Origin: Dipteronia dyeriana
Taxonomy: Eukaryota > Streptophyta > Magnoliopsida > Sapindales > Sapindaceae
Reading direction: 5' to 3'
Length of the DNA stretch: 64,000 bases
Assembly: GCA_032871835.1 (NCBI GenBank)
Contig: CM065303.1
Coordinates: 54,226,597 to 54,290,596 of the forward strand
A program made the position numbers and the translations under genes. Of the stretch, positions 22,234 to 34,085 are shown in pieces. The notes beneath the pieces were generated by a model. It did not search any database and was not told where the DNA came from. It saw only the letters and a program-made list of their open reading frames with translations. Position 1 is the first letter of the stretch. Every line of letters starts with the position of its first letter.

Positions 22234-22580
22234 CAGGGCTAGGGCTGCCCCTGACGTTTACATGTCAAATGAGGAAAATCTAAATTGAAAACAAAAATTG
22301 AAAAAAAAAATCAGAAAATTTTAATTTTTTATAGACCTCTTTGATTCCAAATATTTAGGTCAATACTCAAAACAAATATTTGGGTCTTTATAATCTGAAA
22401 TAAAATAAAAATGGGTCCGTAAACTAGTACTCAAAACATATAAAAATGAAATGGGCCCTTAAAATAATACGGAAACATGAAAATGAGTCTCTAAATTATT
22501 ACTCAAAACATAAAGATCTGATCTTTAAAAAAGGGGCTCGGGGCGGCCGCCCCTCTAGCAATACAGCAGGGCCGGCCCTG
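22234..22580. mobile_element. hAT-type MITE (347 bp)
   Basis: The perfect 8-bp duplication GATTGCTC lies at 22226-22233 and 22581-22588. The left terminus CAGGGCTAGGGCTGCCCCTG pairs with the palindromic right terminus CAGGGCCGGCCCTG. The interior is AT-rich without coding capacity. Confidence 0.93.
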
Positions 22581-22588
22581 GATTGCTC

Positions 22589-23859
22589 AAATACCAAACT
22601 CTAAATTTACTTTTAACATTTTATATTCAATTTTTATCCTCATGTTCATAATCATAAACAAATATTTGACATTTATATATTTTTGTAGTTTTAATTAAAT
22701 TCAATTAATATATAATAAGTTTTAATTTATAAATTTTATCACCATAAAAATTATACCATTAAAATGTATCATATATTTAAAATGAGACTAATATTGAATA
22801 CTTATTAATAATATTGACTAAAGACAACAATGGTATGGTATCTTAAATTAGTTGAAAAGAAGAGTCGAAATGAAATTGGAGGGAACAGGTTTTATCGGCA
22901 GAAAAGAAAAACCGAAATTAAAAAAAGAAAAAAATGATTTTTTTTTTAAAGTTTAAGTAAGTGACATGTGTCACTCAGGGAGTGAAACCGATGCACTACC
23001 ATTAGACACTACCTAGGGCGTATTTACTAATCAAGAATGAAAAGAATCATTATCAAATTCCACGGGAAAGAGAATGGAAGGGAATCATAATTAAGTTATA
23101 AATTCCAATACTTTGTCTACTAACTTTTTTAGAATTAGAAATGGAATCAAGTTTATACAAAACTGATTACAAAAATACCTTTATGCACACAAAATACTTG
23201 TATGTATACCTATACATATGAGAGATGTACGAGTATAACTAATAAATAAATAAATAAGTTTTTTTAAAATCAATTTTTTTATATATTCACAATTAATATA
23301 TATATATATATATAATTTTTTATATAATTTTTTCTTTTATGAAAAATTTAAATAGGGATATTTTAGTAAAAAGATAGGGAACTTGATTTTCAGGATAGAT
23401 AAGGGGAATCAAGTTCCCTTTCATTGAGAAACTTAATTCCCGATATATGTGTGAGGTCTACGAAACTTAATTATTCATAAATTTAATAAACATATGAATT
23501 TGAAAATGAGGAACTTAATTCTCCTTTTTGAGTATGATTCTTGAGATGATGAGGAAAAGGGTAGGTTTATCATATATTATGTTGGACTTTGCAAAATTTT
23601 ATAATTTGAACCTAATCATTCTCTTCTTTTCTTTTTCTGCCGTTTTTTATCTTCTTTTTTTGTTTTCATTACAAATTTATTTGACTTGTTCCTACAATTC
23701 TCTTCTTTTCTTTCTCCGCCAAATTATTATACTTTCTCATTTTTTTTATAAGACATTTAAGTAGTTTTTTTTATTATAATATTATAATATTTAAGATAGG
23801 ATCAAGCTAGATCAATTTAAATTTGTGATTTAAAATTTAAACTCAAATCGTATGTTAAA
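22589..23859. other. AT-rich intergenic DNA
   Basis: No supportable gene. A stretch beginning GGGCGTATTTACTAATCAAG at 23016 resembles a MITE terminus, but no inverted partner was found. Short TA runs lie near 23299-23315. The open frame at 23528-23764 is AT-rich and featureless. Confidence 0.45.
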
Positions 23860-23990
23860 AAATAGTGTCTCAATTTGTGTCTAACCAACTAGATTGAGAC
23901 ATGTGTTTACATTTTTTTTTTCAACTTCTTACATAAATAAATGTAGACACATCCCAATTTAGTGGTTAGACACAAATTGAAACACCATTT
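23860..23990. mobile_element. Small foldback MITE (about 131 bp)
   Basis: The left arm TAGTGTCTCAATTTGTGTCT and the right arm, in reverse complement TGGTGTTTCAATTTGTGTCT, pair over about 50 bp. They meet at a T-rich loop near 23915. The family was not determined. Confidence 0.8.
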
Positions 23991-24463
23991 TTGGACAGAT
24001 GATTGGAGTCCTTAAAATTTTGACTTCAACATTTTAACCACAAAGATACTCTCAATCTAAAACTCTTGGATTATATGCACATGGGTAGTTGAGATGTTGA
24101 GTCAAAATTTCACGAATTTAAGACGTTTTACCCCAACCCTTTAAAATAATACTATATTTTATCCATAATATATATTTTAAAAAAATAGGCATAAATATAT
24201 AATTAAGAACTAATTGTAAATTATGAATAATTTTTTAAATATTAATTTTATAATACAGTACAATGTTAATTATATGTAATATTATATTTATGGTATTGTT
24301 AACTTGTGCATTTAGCTGTAAAGAATAAAAACACAAAATTTGCTATAAAAGTAAAGTCAATATATATTATCTTGTTTCAATAAATGTAGTGATTGAGTTT
24401 CCTATAAAAACCTTTTATGTTTTTATCATGTGCCCTATAGACATTGAATAATACTAAACATTT
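23991..24463. other. AT-rich intergenic DNA
   Basis: No gene, repeat or RNA is recognisable. Confidence 0.4.
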
Positions 24464-26407
24464 TAAACGAGTTCGTTTTGTTTACAACCTTTGGTCCCTT
24501 ACTTTTAAAAAAATACATCAAATTGGGCCCTCTAACCGTAATTTTGATAGTAAAATGTGATAGAAAATATATATTGACCATTTTACCATTTGTATTTAAT
24601 TATTGAACAAAAATGACACTTTTACCCTCCAACCATTTACAATTTGACAACTTTACCGATTTAGATCGTTCAATACGAAATTGACACGTATTATAAAAAA
24701 TTATTTTAAAAAATACTTAAATGTATTCATTTATTTTTTTAAATGGAAATCCATTAAAAAAGATAAATTAATTGAAAACTGAAAAAAATATTAGTTTTTT
24801 AAATTGATCTCCATAAACAAAATCCATTAAAAAACCTATAATGTATGAAAACTCCTAAAATAACATAAAAATATTTTAATTTAAAAAAAACTGTAAATGG
24901 AAATCCAATAAAAAATAAAAATGTTATATATATATATATCCACCATCGACTTCAAATCATTTTGGATTATGGAGATCAAATATTTTTTTTTAGAAAAGTA
25001 AAAAAAAAAACATAATTTTTTTTTGTAAAAAAAGAGTATCTCCAACAGGATAAGTGAAACAATGTTTTTTTTTAAAAAAAAAGAGAAAAAAAAGGTATTA
25101 ATAAAAATTAATATTTTAAAAATTGAAAAATCTTATTATTTTCTCACAATCACTCTACCAAAATCTTAGCTTCTCCCTATATTGATTATCTCGTTCTCCC
25201 TCTCCATCACTTATCTCTCTTTTCTTTCTTCTCCCCGTCTCATCTACATAGTGTGATATTGATGAAATTTTGTGTGGTGTTAAAGAAAAAAATAGAAAAG
25301 ACAATCGGTATGTGTTTGCTTGTTTGGCGGCGATCTGGTAGGTGGGTTAATTTTACTTTTGTTGGATGTTTGGTTGATAGGTTCAGATGGTTGTGTTGGG
25401 TTATCTGGGTTTGATTTCAGTGTTGGACTGTTGGGAGGTGGAGGATTTAGTGGGTTTATGGGTTTGGTTCTAGTATATGGGTTCTAATGTTGACGGTGAT
25501 GGTGGTTTGGGTTTGAGTCTAGATGTGACGGTGATGATGAAGATCCGGTTATGGTGGTCTGTTTATATTTAATTGTCTCTTGAATCCTGATTTGTACAAA
25601 AATAGCTCATTAAACAAGGTCAATGCATTACTAATCATACAAAGATACGTTATAAAATTCTTAAAACAACCAAGAAAAACAAAAGTTAACAATCCATGTG
25701 TTTCACTATATATTAAAACAAATACTCATATTCAAAAGTCTGTAAAATCCAGAGATTCAGATGTAAACATCACACTCATCAGTAATTAGATTCCCAAATG
25801 AGTGAGCCATTTACCCTATGTATGAGTGTTGTGGTGGTGGTGAGAATAATGTAATAAAAATGAAAGAGTAGGGTCAAAGGGTTATACTGTTTCTAGGGTT
25901 TGGTGGTGTGTTGTTGATGATTTTGTGTTTGGATGATGATGGTGATGAACTGATGAAGATGTTAGAAATTGTTTTTTTTTTTCTGATTATCTCCACCATC
26001 CATCTCAGAGATGGACGGTATGGACGGTGGAGATTGAATCACCTCTAGATTATCACCTCTAGATTCAATCTCCACCATCCATCTCAGAGATGGACGGCGG
26101 AGATTGAATCTAGAGGTGATAATCTGGAGGTGATGATGATGTGATGAATTGATGTTGATTTTTTTTTAATTTAAATTAAAAATTAAAAAAAAATGAGAGA
26201 TAGAAGGGTATAATAGTATTTGTAATTTTAATTTACAATTTTAAATATTAATAAATAAAAATTTGACAAGTGGTATGTTTTTATGATGAAAGATAAAAAT
26301 ACCCCTGGAACAATTAAGTTTGACTATCTGTTGACCAACGGATGGACCAAATTGATGTATTTATAAAGAGTGAGGGACCAAATATCATAAAAAAGCAAAC
26401 TCGTTTA
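24464..26407. mobile_element. Mutator-like element with long TIRs (about 1.94 kb)
   Basis: Inverted terminal regions run over more than 60 bp: TAAACGAGTTCGTTTTGTTT, then TTTGGTCCCTTACT and ATACATCAAATTGG. On the right (reverse complement) they read TAAACGAGTTTGCTTTTTTA, then TTTGGTCCCTCACT and ATACATCAATTTGG. The target duplication is not clear. The interior has GT-rich low-complexity sequence (25320-25560) and a strong palindrome (26048-26124). No transposase was recognised. Confidence 0.75.
26048..26124. repeat. 77-bp near-perfect palindrome
   Basis: The arms of about 38 bp begin GATTATCACCTCTAGATTCA and return as the reverse complement, meeting at CTCAGAG, with two mismatches. A second, shorter hairpin of the same sequence (ATCTCCACCATCCATCTC and its inverse) lies just upstream at about 25990-26035. 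Confidence 0.9.
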
Positions 26408-26833
26408 AAAAGTTGAGCTTTTCCCAAAACTTAGGGACTAAATTGATAATACCCCTTATATAATTTACATATATTATTTAAAATTTCAATAATAGTATTT
26501 TTAAATAATTATGTTTTACAATAATATAAAATTTTAAAATTTTATATTATTCAATACATTCTAATACAATATATCACCAAACAGGTGATTTTACTAACAA
26601 TAATACAGTACAGTCGAATCCAATACAATGTAATACAGTACAATGTAATACAATACGATACAATATATTGTTCCAAACGAACCATTATAGTTATGAGTTA
26701 TTGTTGGACTGAATGAGTGTTCTTTTACCGCAAACCAAATTGGGATGTAGTTGCTTTATATTATATTGAAACACGTGGATTTCTAACTAGTATAATTACC
26801 AATAATTGTGTAGTGTCAAAATTAATACAGTAA
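26408..26833. other. AT-rich DNA with ATACAGTACAATG-like repeats
   Basis: No gene. Positions 26605-26665 repeat the unit ATACAATGTAATACAGTACA with drift and precede a CCAAACGAACCATTATAG motif. This looks like the end of a degenerate MITE. Confidence 0.45.
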
Positions 26834-27669
26834 GGCACCGTTTGATACATGGGATTGGATTGGACTATTTGACGGGATTGGATTGGATTAAGATTGGACT
26901 GAGATTAGATTGAATTGGATTGGATTGGATTTGATTAAATTAATACTATACCGTGTTTAGAGAAATAAAGGATTGGACTAAGATTGTCCAATCATGTGTT
27001 TGGGTAAAGTCTAGGATTAGACAAAATAAAAATTTTATATTAAAAAAATATATAAACATCAATCACTTCACCAACCCACACCCACTCCACCCACATCCTC
27101 GATCAACATCTCTCTTCTTCATCTTCTCCTCTGTTTTCTTTTTCTCTCTTTTGTCTCATAACGCCTATCTGATCAAAGATTTTCTTTCACAAATCCAACA
27201 ATCAACTATCACCATCTTTATCTCTTCCCATCTCTTTCTCTTCCTTTGTTATCAAGAGATAATTTAAATCGTCCCCTTCTCTTTCCTCGCCTCTCTTTCT
27301 CTCATTTATCTATTACAAAAATTTTGGAAAAAAATTCTAGATCTGCTATGGTGAGAGGAGATCGCACCGATATGTATCAGAGGTAGTGGTAGCGAAGACG
27401 GTCGGAACAACGGTAGTGAGAGGTGTGATGGCCGGCGGAAGATGGAGGCATGTGGATGTCATGTGGCGGTCACCGATGGAGGGAGCAAGCAGTGATAAAT
27501 AGTCCTGGGATAAATAGAGGTGGGGTGGGTGTTGGGTTTATTTAGTCCCATGATCATGGGACTAAATTTGTTTATGGGATTTGTAATCCCTTGTCCAAAA
27601 CAATGCCAAACACTAGATTGGGATTAAAATTGTCCAATCCTAGTCCAATCCGGTGTGCCAAACATGCCC
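26834..27669. mobile_element. PIF/Harbinger-type (Tourist-like) MITE (836 bp)
   Basis: It is flanked by TAA (26831-26833 and 27670-27672). Termini GGCACCGTTTGATACATGGG and, on the right, GGGCATGTTTGGCACACCGG run into GGATTGGACTA-type subterminal repeats on both sides. The 3-bp TAA target favours PIF/Harbinger. The interior carries a small GC-rich block (27345-27480) with no recognised gene. Confidence 0.75.
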
Positions 27670-28479
27670 TAAGACTCTTATTATGTTTTAAAAGAGTGAA
27701 GCTATTATGTATATGACAAACTAATTGGCTGACAGTTGTCATTATCATATATATGATCAAAAAGTTTATTGATTTATTATTTTTAACCAAAAATTTATTT
27801 TTGATTATAGTTAGCATCTTTAGTCTTGAAGTGACTAGTATGCCTTTACTTTTGTCTTTTCTCCATCCAAAATTTCCCCCCCAAAAAATTAAGCTCTTAT
27901 TTTCTGAAATCCTCTATTTTTTGTTTCAAATTAGATATATATATATATATATATATATCTCTCTCTCTCCACGAAATTTTTGCTCACAATATTTCTGCTC
28001 GTTCACTTCATCCAATTTGTTCTGCTCAGGTTCGTCCACTTCGGTATGCTCGTGTGCAAACTTCTGCTCGTTCTTCATTCTTTATGTGTGAATCTCTCTC
28101 TTTCTCTCTCTCTCTCTCTCTTCGTTCAACGTAGAAAATCTGTGCCCATGAGAGATCAGGTATTCCACTTCATTTTGCTTGTTAAACTTTTCTACTCGTG
28201 TAAATTGTTGGTCACCACTGTTAATTTTTGGTTGTTCAACAGATCTCCTTCATCCTTTGATCCAAAACCTAGTAAAAAAATTGTCTCATAATACATCTCT
28301 CTTGTGAAGTAGATCCGGAGCCAAATGATGTTCTTCAAAGGGTGCAAAATTAGTAATGATGTTTTCATTCTTATATGTATGGGTGAAATACTGTATTTCG
28401 TATTGTAGACTTTATTAAGTTAGATTCCATTATTGAATGAATTTATTTTGAAGACCAAATCCAGTATTGAATAAATTTA

Positions 28480-29960
28480 CATGTAGATCGATCAATATTG
28501 TTACATGCTCGAAGTTACATGCCAATATAATTTGAAATTACATGCTAGTTGAAAATAAAGTTACATGCCAGTTGAACATGACTTACAGAGTTGATACTGA
28601 AGTTACATGCTATAAATTACATGGTAGTTGATACTGAAGTTACATTATAGTTAAAAACGAAGTTACATGCTAGCTGATTTAATCACCATAATTGGAAAAC
28701 TGATTTCATTCACTATTCCAGTAATGTTACATGTTAGAAGTTACATGCTAGAAGTTACATGCCAGTTGATACTAATGTTAAATGATAGTTAAAAATGAAG
28801 TTACATGCCAACTTATTTAATCACTATAATTGGAAGACTGATTTCGTTCACTATTCCAGTAATGTTACATGTTAGAAGTTACATACCAGTTGAAATTGAA
28901 GTTACATGCTAGTTAAAAATGAAGTTACATACTAGCATATTTAATCAACTTATTATGAAGAGTGTTTACATACACAATTCCAGTAATGTTACATACTAAA
29001 AGTTGCATGCCAGTTGATACTGAAGTTACATGATAGTTAAAAATGAAGTTACATGCCAACTCATTTAATCACCATAATTGGAAAATTGATTTCATTCACT
29101 ATTCCATTAATGTTACATGCTAGAAGTTACATGTCAGTTTATACTGAAGTTACATGCTAGTTAAAAATAAAGTTACATGCTAGCATATTTAATCAACTTA
29201 TTATGAAGAGTGTTTTCATACACAATTCCAGTAATGTTACATGCTAGAAGTTACATGTCAGTTGATACTAATGTTACATGCTAGTTAAAAATGAAGTTAC
29301 ATGCCAGCTCATTTTATCACCATAATTGGAAGACTGATTTGATACATTTCAAAGAACAAAATTCGAGTATCGTTCATTTCATACACTTCAAAAACAACGA
29401 TGATGCATTTTTTGGACTTGCTTTTGCTTTGAAACTTTATTGTTTAACAAGTGTAGCATTTAGGCATGTTTTTGCCATAACAAGTTTTTTATCAGTTGAA
29501 GATCATTGTAAGTTTTTTATCAACTTGACTAACACTAATGACAAACCATGTTCATTCAATTATAACACACCCAACATTCATTCTAAGAGAAAGAAAAATA
29601 AAGTTACATGCCAGTTGAAAATGAAGTTACATGCCAATTGAACATGACTTTCACAGTTGAAAGACACCGATTCCAAATTAAAATTCAAGTATGATCGCAT
29701 GCTAGAAGTTACATGCTGGTATAATTTGAAGTTACATGCCAGTTGAATATGACTTTCACAGTTGAAAGACTTTGATTCCAAATTAAAACTCCAGTATTAT
29801 TACATGCTAGAAGTTACATGTCAGTATAATTTGAAGTACATGCCCGTTGAACGTAACTTTCACGATTGAAAGACACTGATTTCAAATTAAAATTCCAGTA
29901 TGATCACATGCTAGAAGTTACATGCTAGTATAATTTGAAGTTACATGCTAGTTGTCTATC
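28480..29960 (+). repeat. GTTACATGC-based tandem array with about 124-bp higher-order period
   Basis: The motif GAAGTTACATGC(T/C)AG occurs several dozen times. Between 28719 and 29228 it is arranged in longer units marked by CCAGTAATGTTACATG at about 28719, 28857, 28980, 29104 and 29228, so spacings are 138, 123, 124 and 124. From about 29590 a different longer unit appears (CTTTCACAGTTGAAAGAC). The array is internal to the MULE. No protein product is expected. Confidence 0.85.
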
Positions 29961-29961
29961 G

Positions 29962-30171
29962 TCATATGAAAACACCACAACTATCATTGTCTAGTTGTAC
30001 CGTTGAACACCAAACATCGTCCCATTGGGTGGCATACCTTTCTAGTGAAAATATCCGGACTCCTGTAAAATGACTGGAATGAAACGTAAAATTGCTTCTG
30101 ACATTTGGCAAACAATTCCAAGTATTTGCAAAGTCATTGTACAATTGAGGACCTAAAAATGTAACAACCAA
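29962..30171 (-). pseudogene. Possible Ulp1-like (peptidase C48) fragment
   Basis: The minus-strand reading ends QWDDVWCSTVQLDNDSCGVF. This resembles the segment of Ulp1-family SUMO proteases around the catalytic cysteine (Q...D-SCGVF). The preceding TTTTTAG/GTCC could be an exon border. The frame stops immediately after CGVFI, where the repeat array begins, so the C-terminus is missing. The catalytic His/Asp part is not evident. The match rests on a short motif and needs a profile search. Confidence 0.4.
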
Positions 30172-31261
30172 AATTAGAATTCGATATATAACAAAAAGGA
30201 CCAGGAGATAGATTCAGGCATTAAGGGCAATTCAACTTCACAAAAAAAGAAACAAATTTACAGAGCAACATAGCAAAAGAGAACAAGAGAAGCAACAAAG
30301 TAACACAAAGAGAAAGGTATATGCTTTCTTTTTGTTTTTTTTTTTTACTTAAAAACAAAATGAGTCATGGAAAAGACACTTATTTAAGTAACCATAAGTC
30401 ATTTTAAGATAGTTATTCAGATTACCTACGGAGGAGAATACATACTTAATAATCAACAACTTGAAACAATATGAAGTTGGATACCCTAACTTAAATCCTG
30501 ATTAACTCACTTCTAAGTCTTCATTCTTTTTTATGTAGCAACTCATGCAATCAGCTAGATATGGAAAAATATGAGGTTATGGGGATAAGAGTTTAAATGA
30601 TCCATGCAAAGACTTGATCAAGCCACTTGGACTTCCAGCTAGATTACTTCCAATATAACACCATAACCCAGATCAGGTGGGAGATTTAGTTTAAAGATCA
30701 CATAAAAAATATCTAAAACACACATCCACCACCCCATGGAAATATTGATTATCTCTATTGAATAAAACTTTCAATGTCTTAAAACTATTCAAAAAGCCAT
30801 ACAGGGAAGACCCTTATCAGTACACAACACTATTTAATGTTAAAAATTCCATTATATCATTACTCATTGAATAATAAATTTTTATTCAGTTCCATAAATT
30901 TCAACCCCAAACTATATAGACAATTCTCCATCGGAACAAATTTACAACTTCAAATCAATACAGAGTACAAGATTAAGACATTTCTGGAAAACAACCAATG
31001 AAACTGGTAAGAGATTTGTTCCTAATTTTTTTTTCTCAATAGCAAAACAAACCATGAAAGAAAATTCACTCCATAATCTACTTTAATTAGTAACTATCAA
31101 TTGTAACAACATATTTAGAGAAAGATAATGTAATCAAGACTCTGTTTGGTTAAAAAAAAAAAAAAACTCTTTTTGGTTAAAAAACAAAAAAATTACTTTG
31201 TTCGGTGTATGAGAAAATTGATTCTTGGAAACTAAACAGGAGCGAGGAACATGAGAAATTT

Positions 31262-31500
31262 ACCTGCGTCTCCGGTGGCTTTAACGAAGAGAGAGGTACG
31301 AGGCGACAACAAGAGGCTACAACGACGAGAGAGGTGCGATACGACAACTACCAACAGAGACGGTGACAGAGATGCAAGGCGACGTCAAGAGAGGTGTGAG
31401 GCAAGGACGAGTGGCAGCGACAATGAGAGGTGCGAGGCGACGACGAACTCTTCTCCTCCTTTCTCTCTTTCTTGTTTTTTACTTGATGTAAATGTAACCA
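31262..31500 (-). other. CG-rich exon-like block at the 5' side of the MULE
   Basis: The block is made of CGACAACGA/CGAGGCGACG repeats, far more GC-rich than its surroundings. On the minus strand it ends at a good splice donor (GACGCAG/GTAAAT, 31262). It could be an untranslated first exon. The plus-strand open frame across it is arginine-rich low complexity and is not credible. Confidence 0.4.
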
Positions 31501-31692
31501 TAACAAAACCGATCATTTCAACTTTCAACCCTAACAAAACAAAATCTTGTTTTTACTGCTAACTTAATTTTTTTATTCTAATTTCAAGTCTAGGGTTATT
31601 TTTGTCCAAAACGGTAAAAATGGATGAAAACAATAAAAAATATATTAATGACTAAAAACAATAAACTGATAATCTTTTTGGTTATATATATA

Positions 31693-32129
31693 TAAACCCA
31701 TTTGAGTTTCTGTTTCTATGCAAGCATGACAGCTGATTCTGACTAATGATCGATGATGCTGATATATGTAGCAAAATTGTCAAAATTGCATCTCTCACAC
31801 AAAGCTACCTGGGATTAAACAGATTGCAAGAAAAGCAAATACAGAAGCCACGGAGAGGTATGACATCAAGTTTGCAATCTTATCATGATTTAATAACAAA
31901 CCAAAATGGAAAGAAACGGGAGAAAAAAACAAGAGATGAGGCTTTAAGCAAGAATTAATAATATGGAATTGAGTTAATTCTTATCATTTCCTTTCCTTTC
32001 CTCCCTAATTTATCATTTCCTTTCCTTTTTATTCCATAAATCCAAACAGAGTGTAAATCCAAACATAGTGTATATCATTACTGATGTCCACAACCTCTTA
32101 CGGATAGAACAACTATTGACACATGTATG
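31693..32129. other. Intergenic DNA with a segment repeated near 52.3 kb
   Basis: No gene. 31728-31830 (GACAGCTGATT ... AATTGTCAAAATTGCATCTC ... ACAAAGC) is related to 52290-52400. TCATTTCCTTTCCTTT occurs twice at about 31983-32020. A 27-bp unit starting GGATAGAACAAC directly precedes the hAT element. Confidence 0.5.
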
Positions 32130-32853
32130 TAGGGGCGAAACCAGAAACTTTTTTCTGGGTGGATAGTGGACAATTTCATATAGATAAAAAATTATACTAT
32201 ATAATAAAAAAAATCATTTTAATAATGAATCTCGACAATACGAGAGAATTTTTATTAGTTAAAATAAATAACCTAGTGAGGGGGCATATGAGTCTTACCC
32301 TCAAGTACATATTTTAATCAAGAAAAAACACTAGAAAATAAAAGGAAATATACATGCAATGTAATACAATAACACCCAACTTAATTTTTGAATTTTGAGG
32401 CTTCAAAGAAGTTAAAATAAAAATAAAACAAACAGTTTTCTCATACCGATGTCTTATACCTTTATAAATCCAAAAGTTATAAAAACTCATAAAATTGAAA
32501 TTCTTAAAGACTTGAGATTAACATATATGGTGAATCTACCACTTTTGGTTTGTCGCTAAGGGGTTAACATTTCCAATTTGAATTTTGAATCATAAAGGGT
32601 TAACATTTTTCAATTGATGTTTCACTTGGTTAAAGAAATATAATGAGCTTTAATGAGTTTGATATGTGTTTTTTAGTTATTGGACTGTTTTAAGATACAA
32701 AAAAAAAATAACAAGCTAAGTCAGAATTAAAATTAGATTGAAATATACTTAGAATTGGACCGAAAATATTTAAAACTAATGAAAAAACTTATTATCGTTT
32801 AAAAAAAAAAAACTAGGATGAGCCCACCCTAGCCAGCCTTGTTTCCGCCTCTA
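32130..32853. mobile_element. hAT-type non-autonomous element (724 bp)
   Basis: The 8-bp duplication is CATGTATG (32122-32129) and CGTGTATG (32854-32861), 7 of 8 matching. Termini are TAGGGGCGAAACCAG and TAGAGGCGGAAACAAG. The interior is AT-rich, and its one open frame (32123-32317) is featureless. The target site was a tandem pair of 27-bp units. Confidence 0.85.
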
Positions 32854-32861
32854 CGTGTATG

Positions 32862-33231
32862 GATAGAACAACGGTTGGGACATCCCATTGGATGCTAAAT
32901 TCGCTATAACTTTGCTTTCAATGCATATAAGTCGTTTCTTTAAAGGGTGATCAGGCCGTCAATTATATACAAGTTCATTTCACCAAGTATTATAGACACC
33001 AAAAAGGATGGATATAAAGTGAAGGATGACCATGTTTAGAAAAACGGAATCATAGTAGCCTATTTGAGTTTGGCTCTAGCTTGAAGGATATTGCTATTTT
33101 GAATTCTGTTGAAATCTATTATGAATTATTTGTAATTTCGTTTATATTAATAAGTTAAACATTTATTTTAATTCATAAAGTTGTTAAATTATAATTAAAC
33201 ATTTTATAATATGTGAATACTTTATCAAATA
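32862..33231. other. AT-rich intergenic DNA
   Basis: No gene or repeat is recognised. Confidence 0.4.
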
Positions 33232-34044
33232 GGGCACCCATTGAAGTGCATAAAATGACCAAATATTTAAAAGAATGACGATATTGACACCCCTCAATAA
33301 CTGTATATACACCCCTAAAATATTTTAAAAATCTATGTTTCATAATTTTAAAAAATACCCTTTCTTAATTGTATTAAATTATATTTTTGTTAGCGCACTC
33401 CACTATTTTGTTATCTAATTAGATTTATTTAAAATTTTATTATTTTATATCGTTTTATTCAAATAAATAATTTCTCTTTAAAAAAATATTCTAACTCTTA
33501 CAAAAACAGTTTGAATTTTTTTTTATCATTGCATTAAAACTTTTTTTAAATTCTTTAATTTTTTTAAGCTCAAAATTCTCCAATTCCACCAAATTGAAAA
33601 ACTACTAGCTCTCAACACACAACAGTGTATCTCAAATCCCCTATTCCTAAGAAAGTTTATTGTTTTTTTTACAATAGAAAGTTTATTGTTTGTATTGATT
33701 TTTGTTTTACTCAATTATAGTAGTAAATTGTTGGTTAACTCATCAATTTGTATTCCTTTAAAGAAAATGAAATTAGTATTTAAAATAGAAGTTAGGGTTT
33801 GATAAAAAAGAAAGGTTTTTATTATCATATCAAACGATTAATATGAAACTTCCGTTTTCTTTTTTTCAAAGGATTGATATAAAACCAACGAATAATTATT
33901 GATGTGTACTTACAAACTATTTAGTCATTTAAGTAATTTTACTCAAGAGTAATATTGAATATTAAATTGGGGTGTACATATAGTTTTCGAGGGGTGTAAA
34001 TATCGCCACTATAATTAAAAAGAGGTAAAATATCCAATGTGCCC
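33232..34044. mobile_element. Mutator-like MITE with long TIRs (about 813 bp)
   Basis: The left end GGGCACCCATTGAAGTGCAT, with GACGATATTGACACCCCTC farther in, pairs with the right end (reverse complement) GGGCACATTGGATATTTTAC and GGCGATATTTACACCCCTCG. The inverted similarity covers about 80 bp. No clear 9-bp duplication was found. The interior is AT-rich and non-coding. Confidence 0.7.
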
Positions 34045-34085
34045 AAAAGGTCCAAAATCGTACCAAACCAGAAAAAACAAATTAA

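Larger units (their letters stand above)
27755..31682 (-). mobile_element. Large Mutator-like element with repeat array and Ulp1-like fragment (about 3.9 kb)
   Basis: Terminal inverted regions of about 55 bp are GATCAAAAAGTTTATTGATT on the left and ACCAAAAAGATTATCAGTTT on the right (reverse complement), both continuing into TTTATTATTTTTA-like sequence. Flanks CATATATAT and TATATATAT match 8 of 9, but the site is low complexity. On the minus strand it begins with a CG-rich exon-like block with a CAG/GTAAAT donor (31500-31262). A possible peptidase C48 fragment (29960-30159) and a 1.5-kb repeat array follow. Some plant MULEs carry Ulp1-like protease genes. No MURA transposase was found. Confidence 0.6.

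Noticed and set aside
23016..23540. MITE starting GGGCGTATTTACTAATCAAG
   Set aside because: No inverted partner or target duplication was found.
29291..29641. 116-codon open frame in the GTTACATGC array
   Set aside because: It includes array sequence at both ends, has no recognisable domain and no splice support.
28480..29960. CRISPR-like array
   Set aside because: This is plant nuclear DNA. The spacers are not unique and the repeat is a degenerate word of variable spacing.
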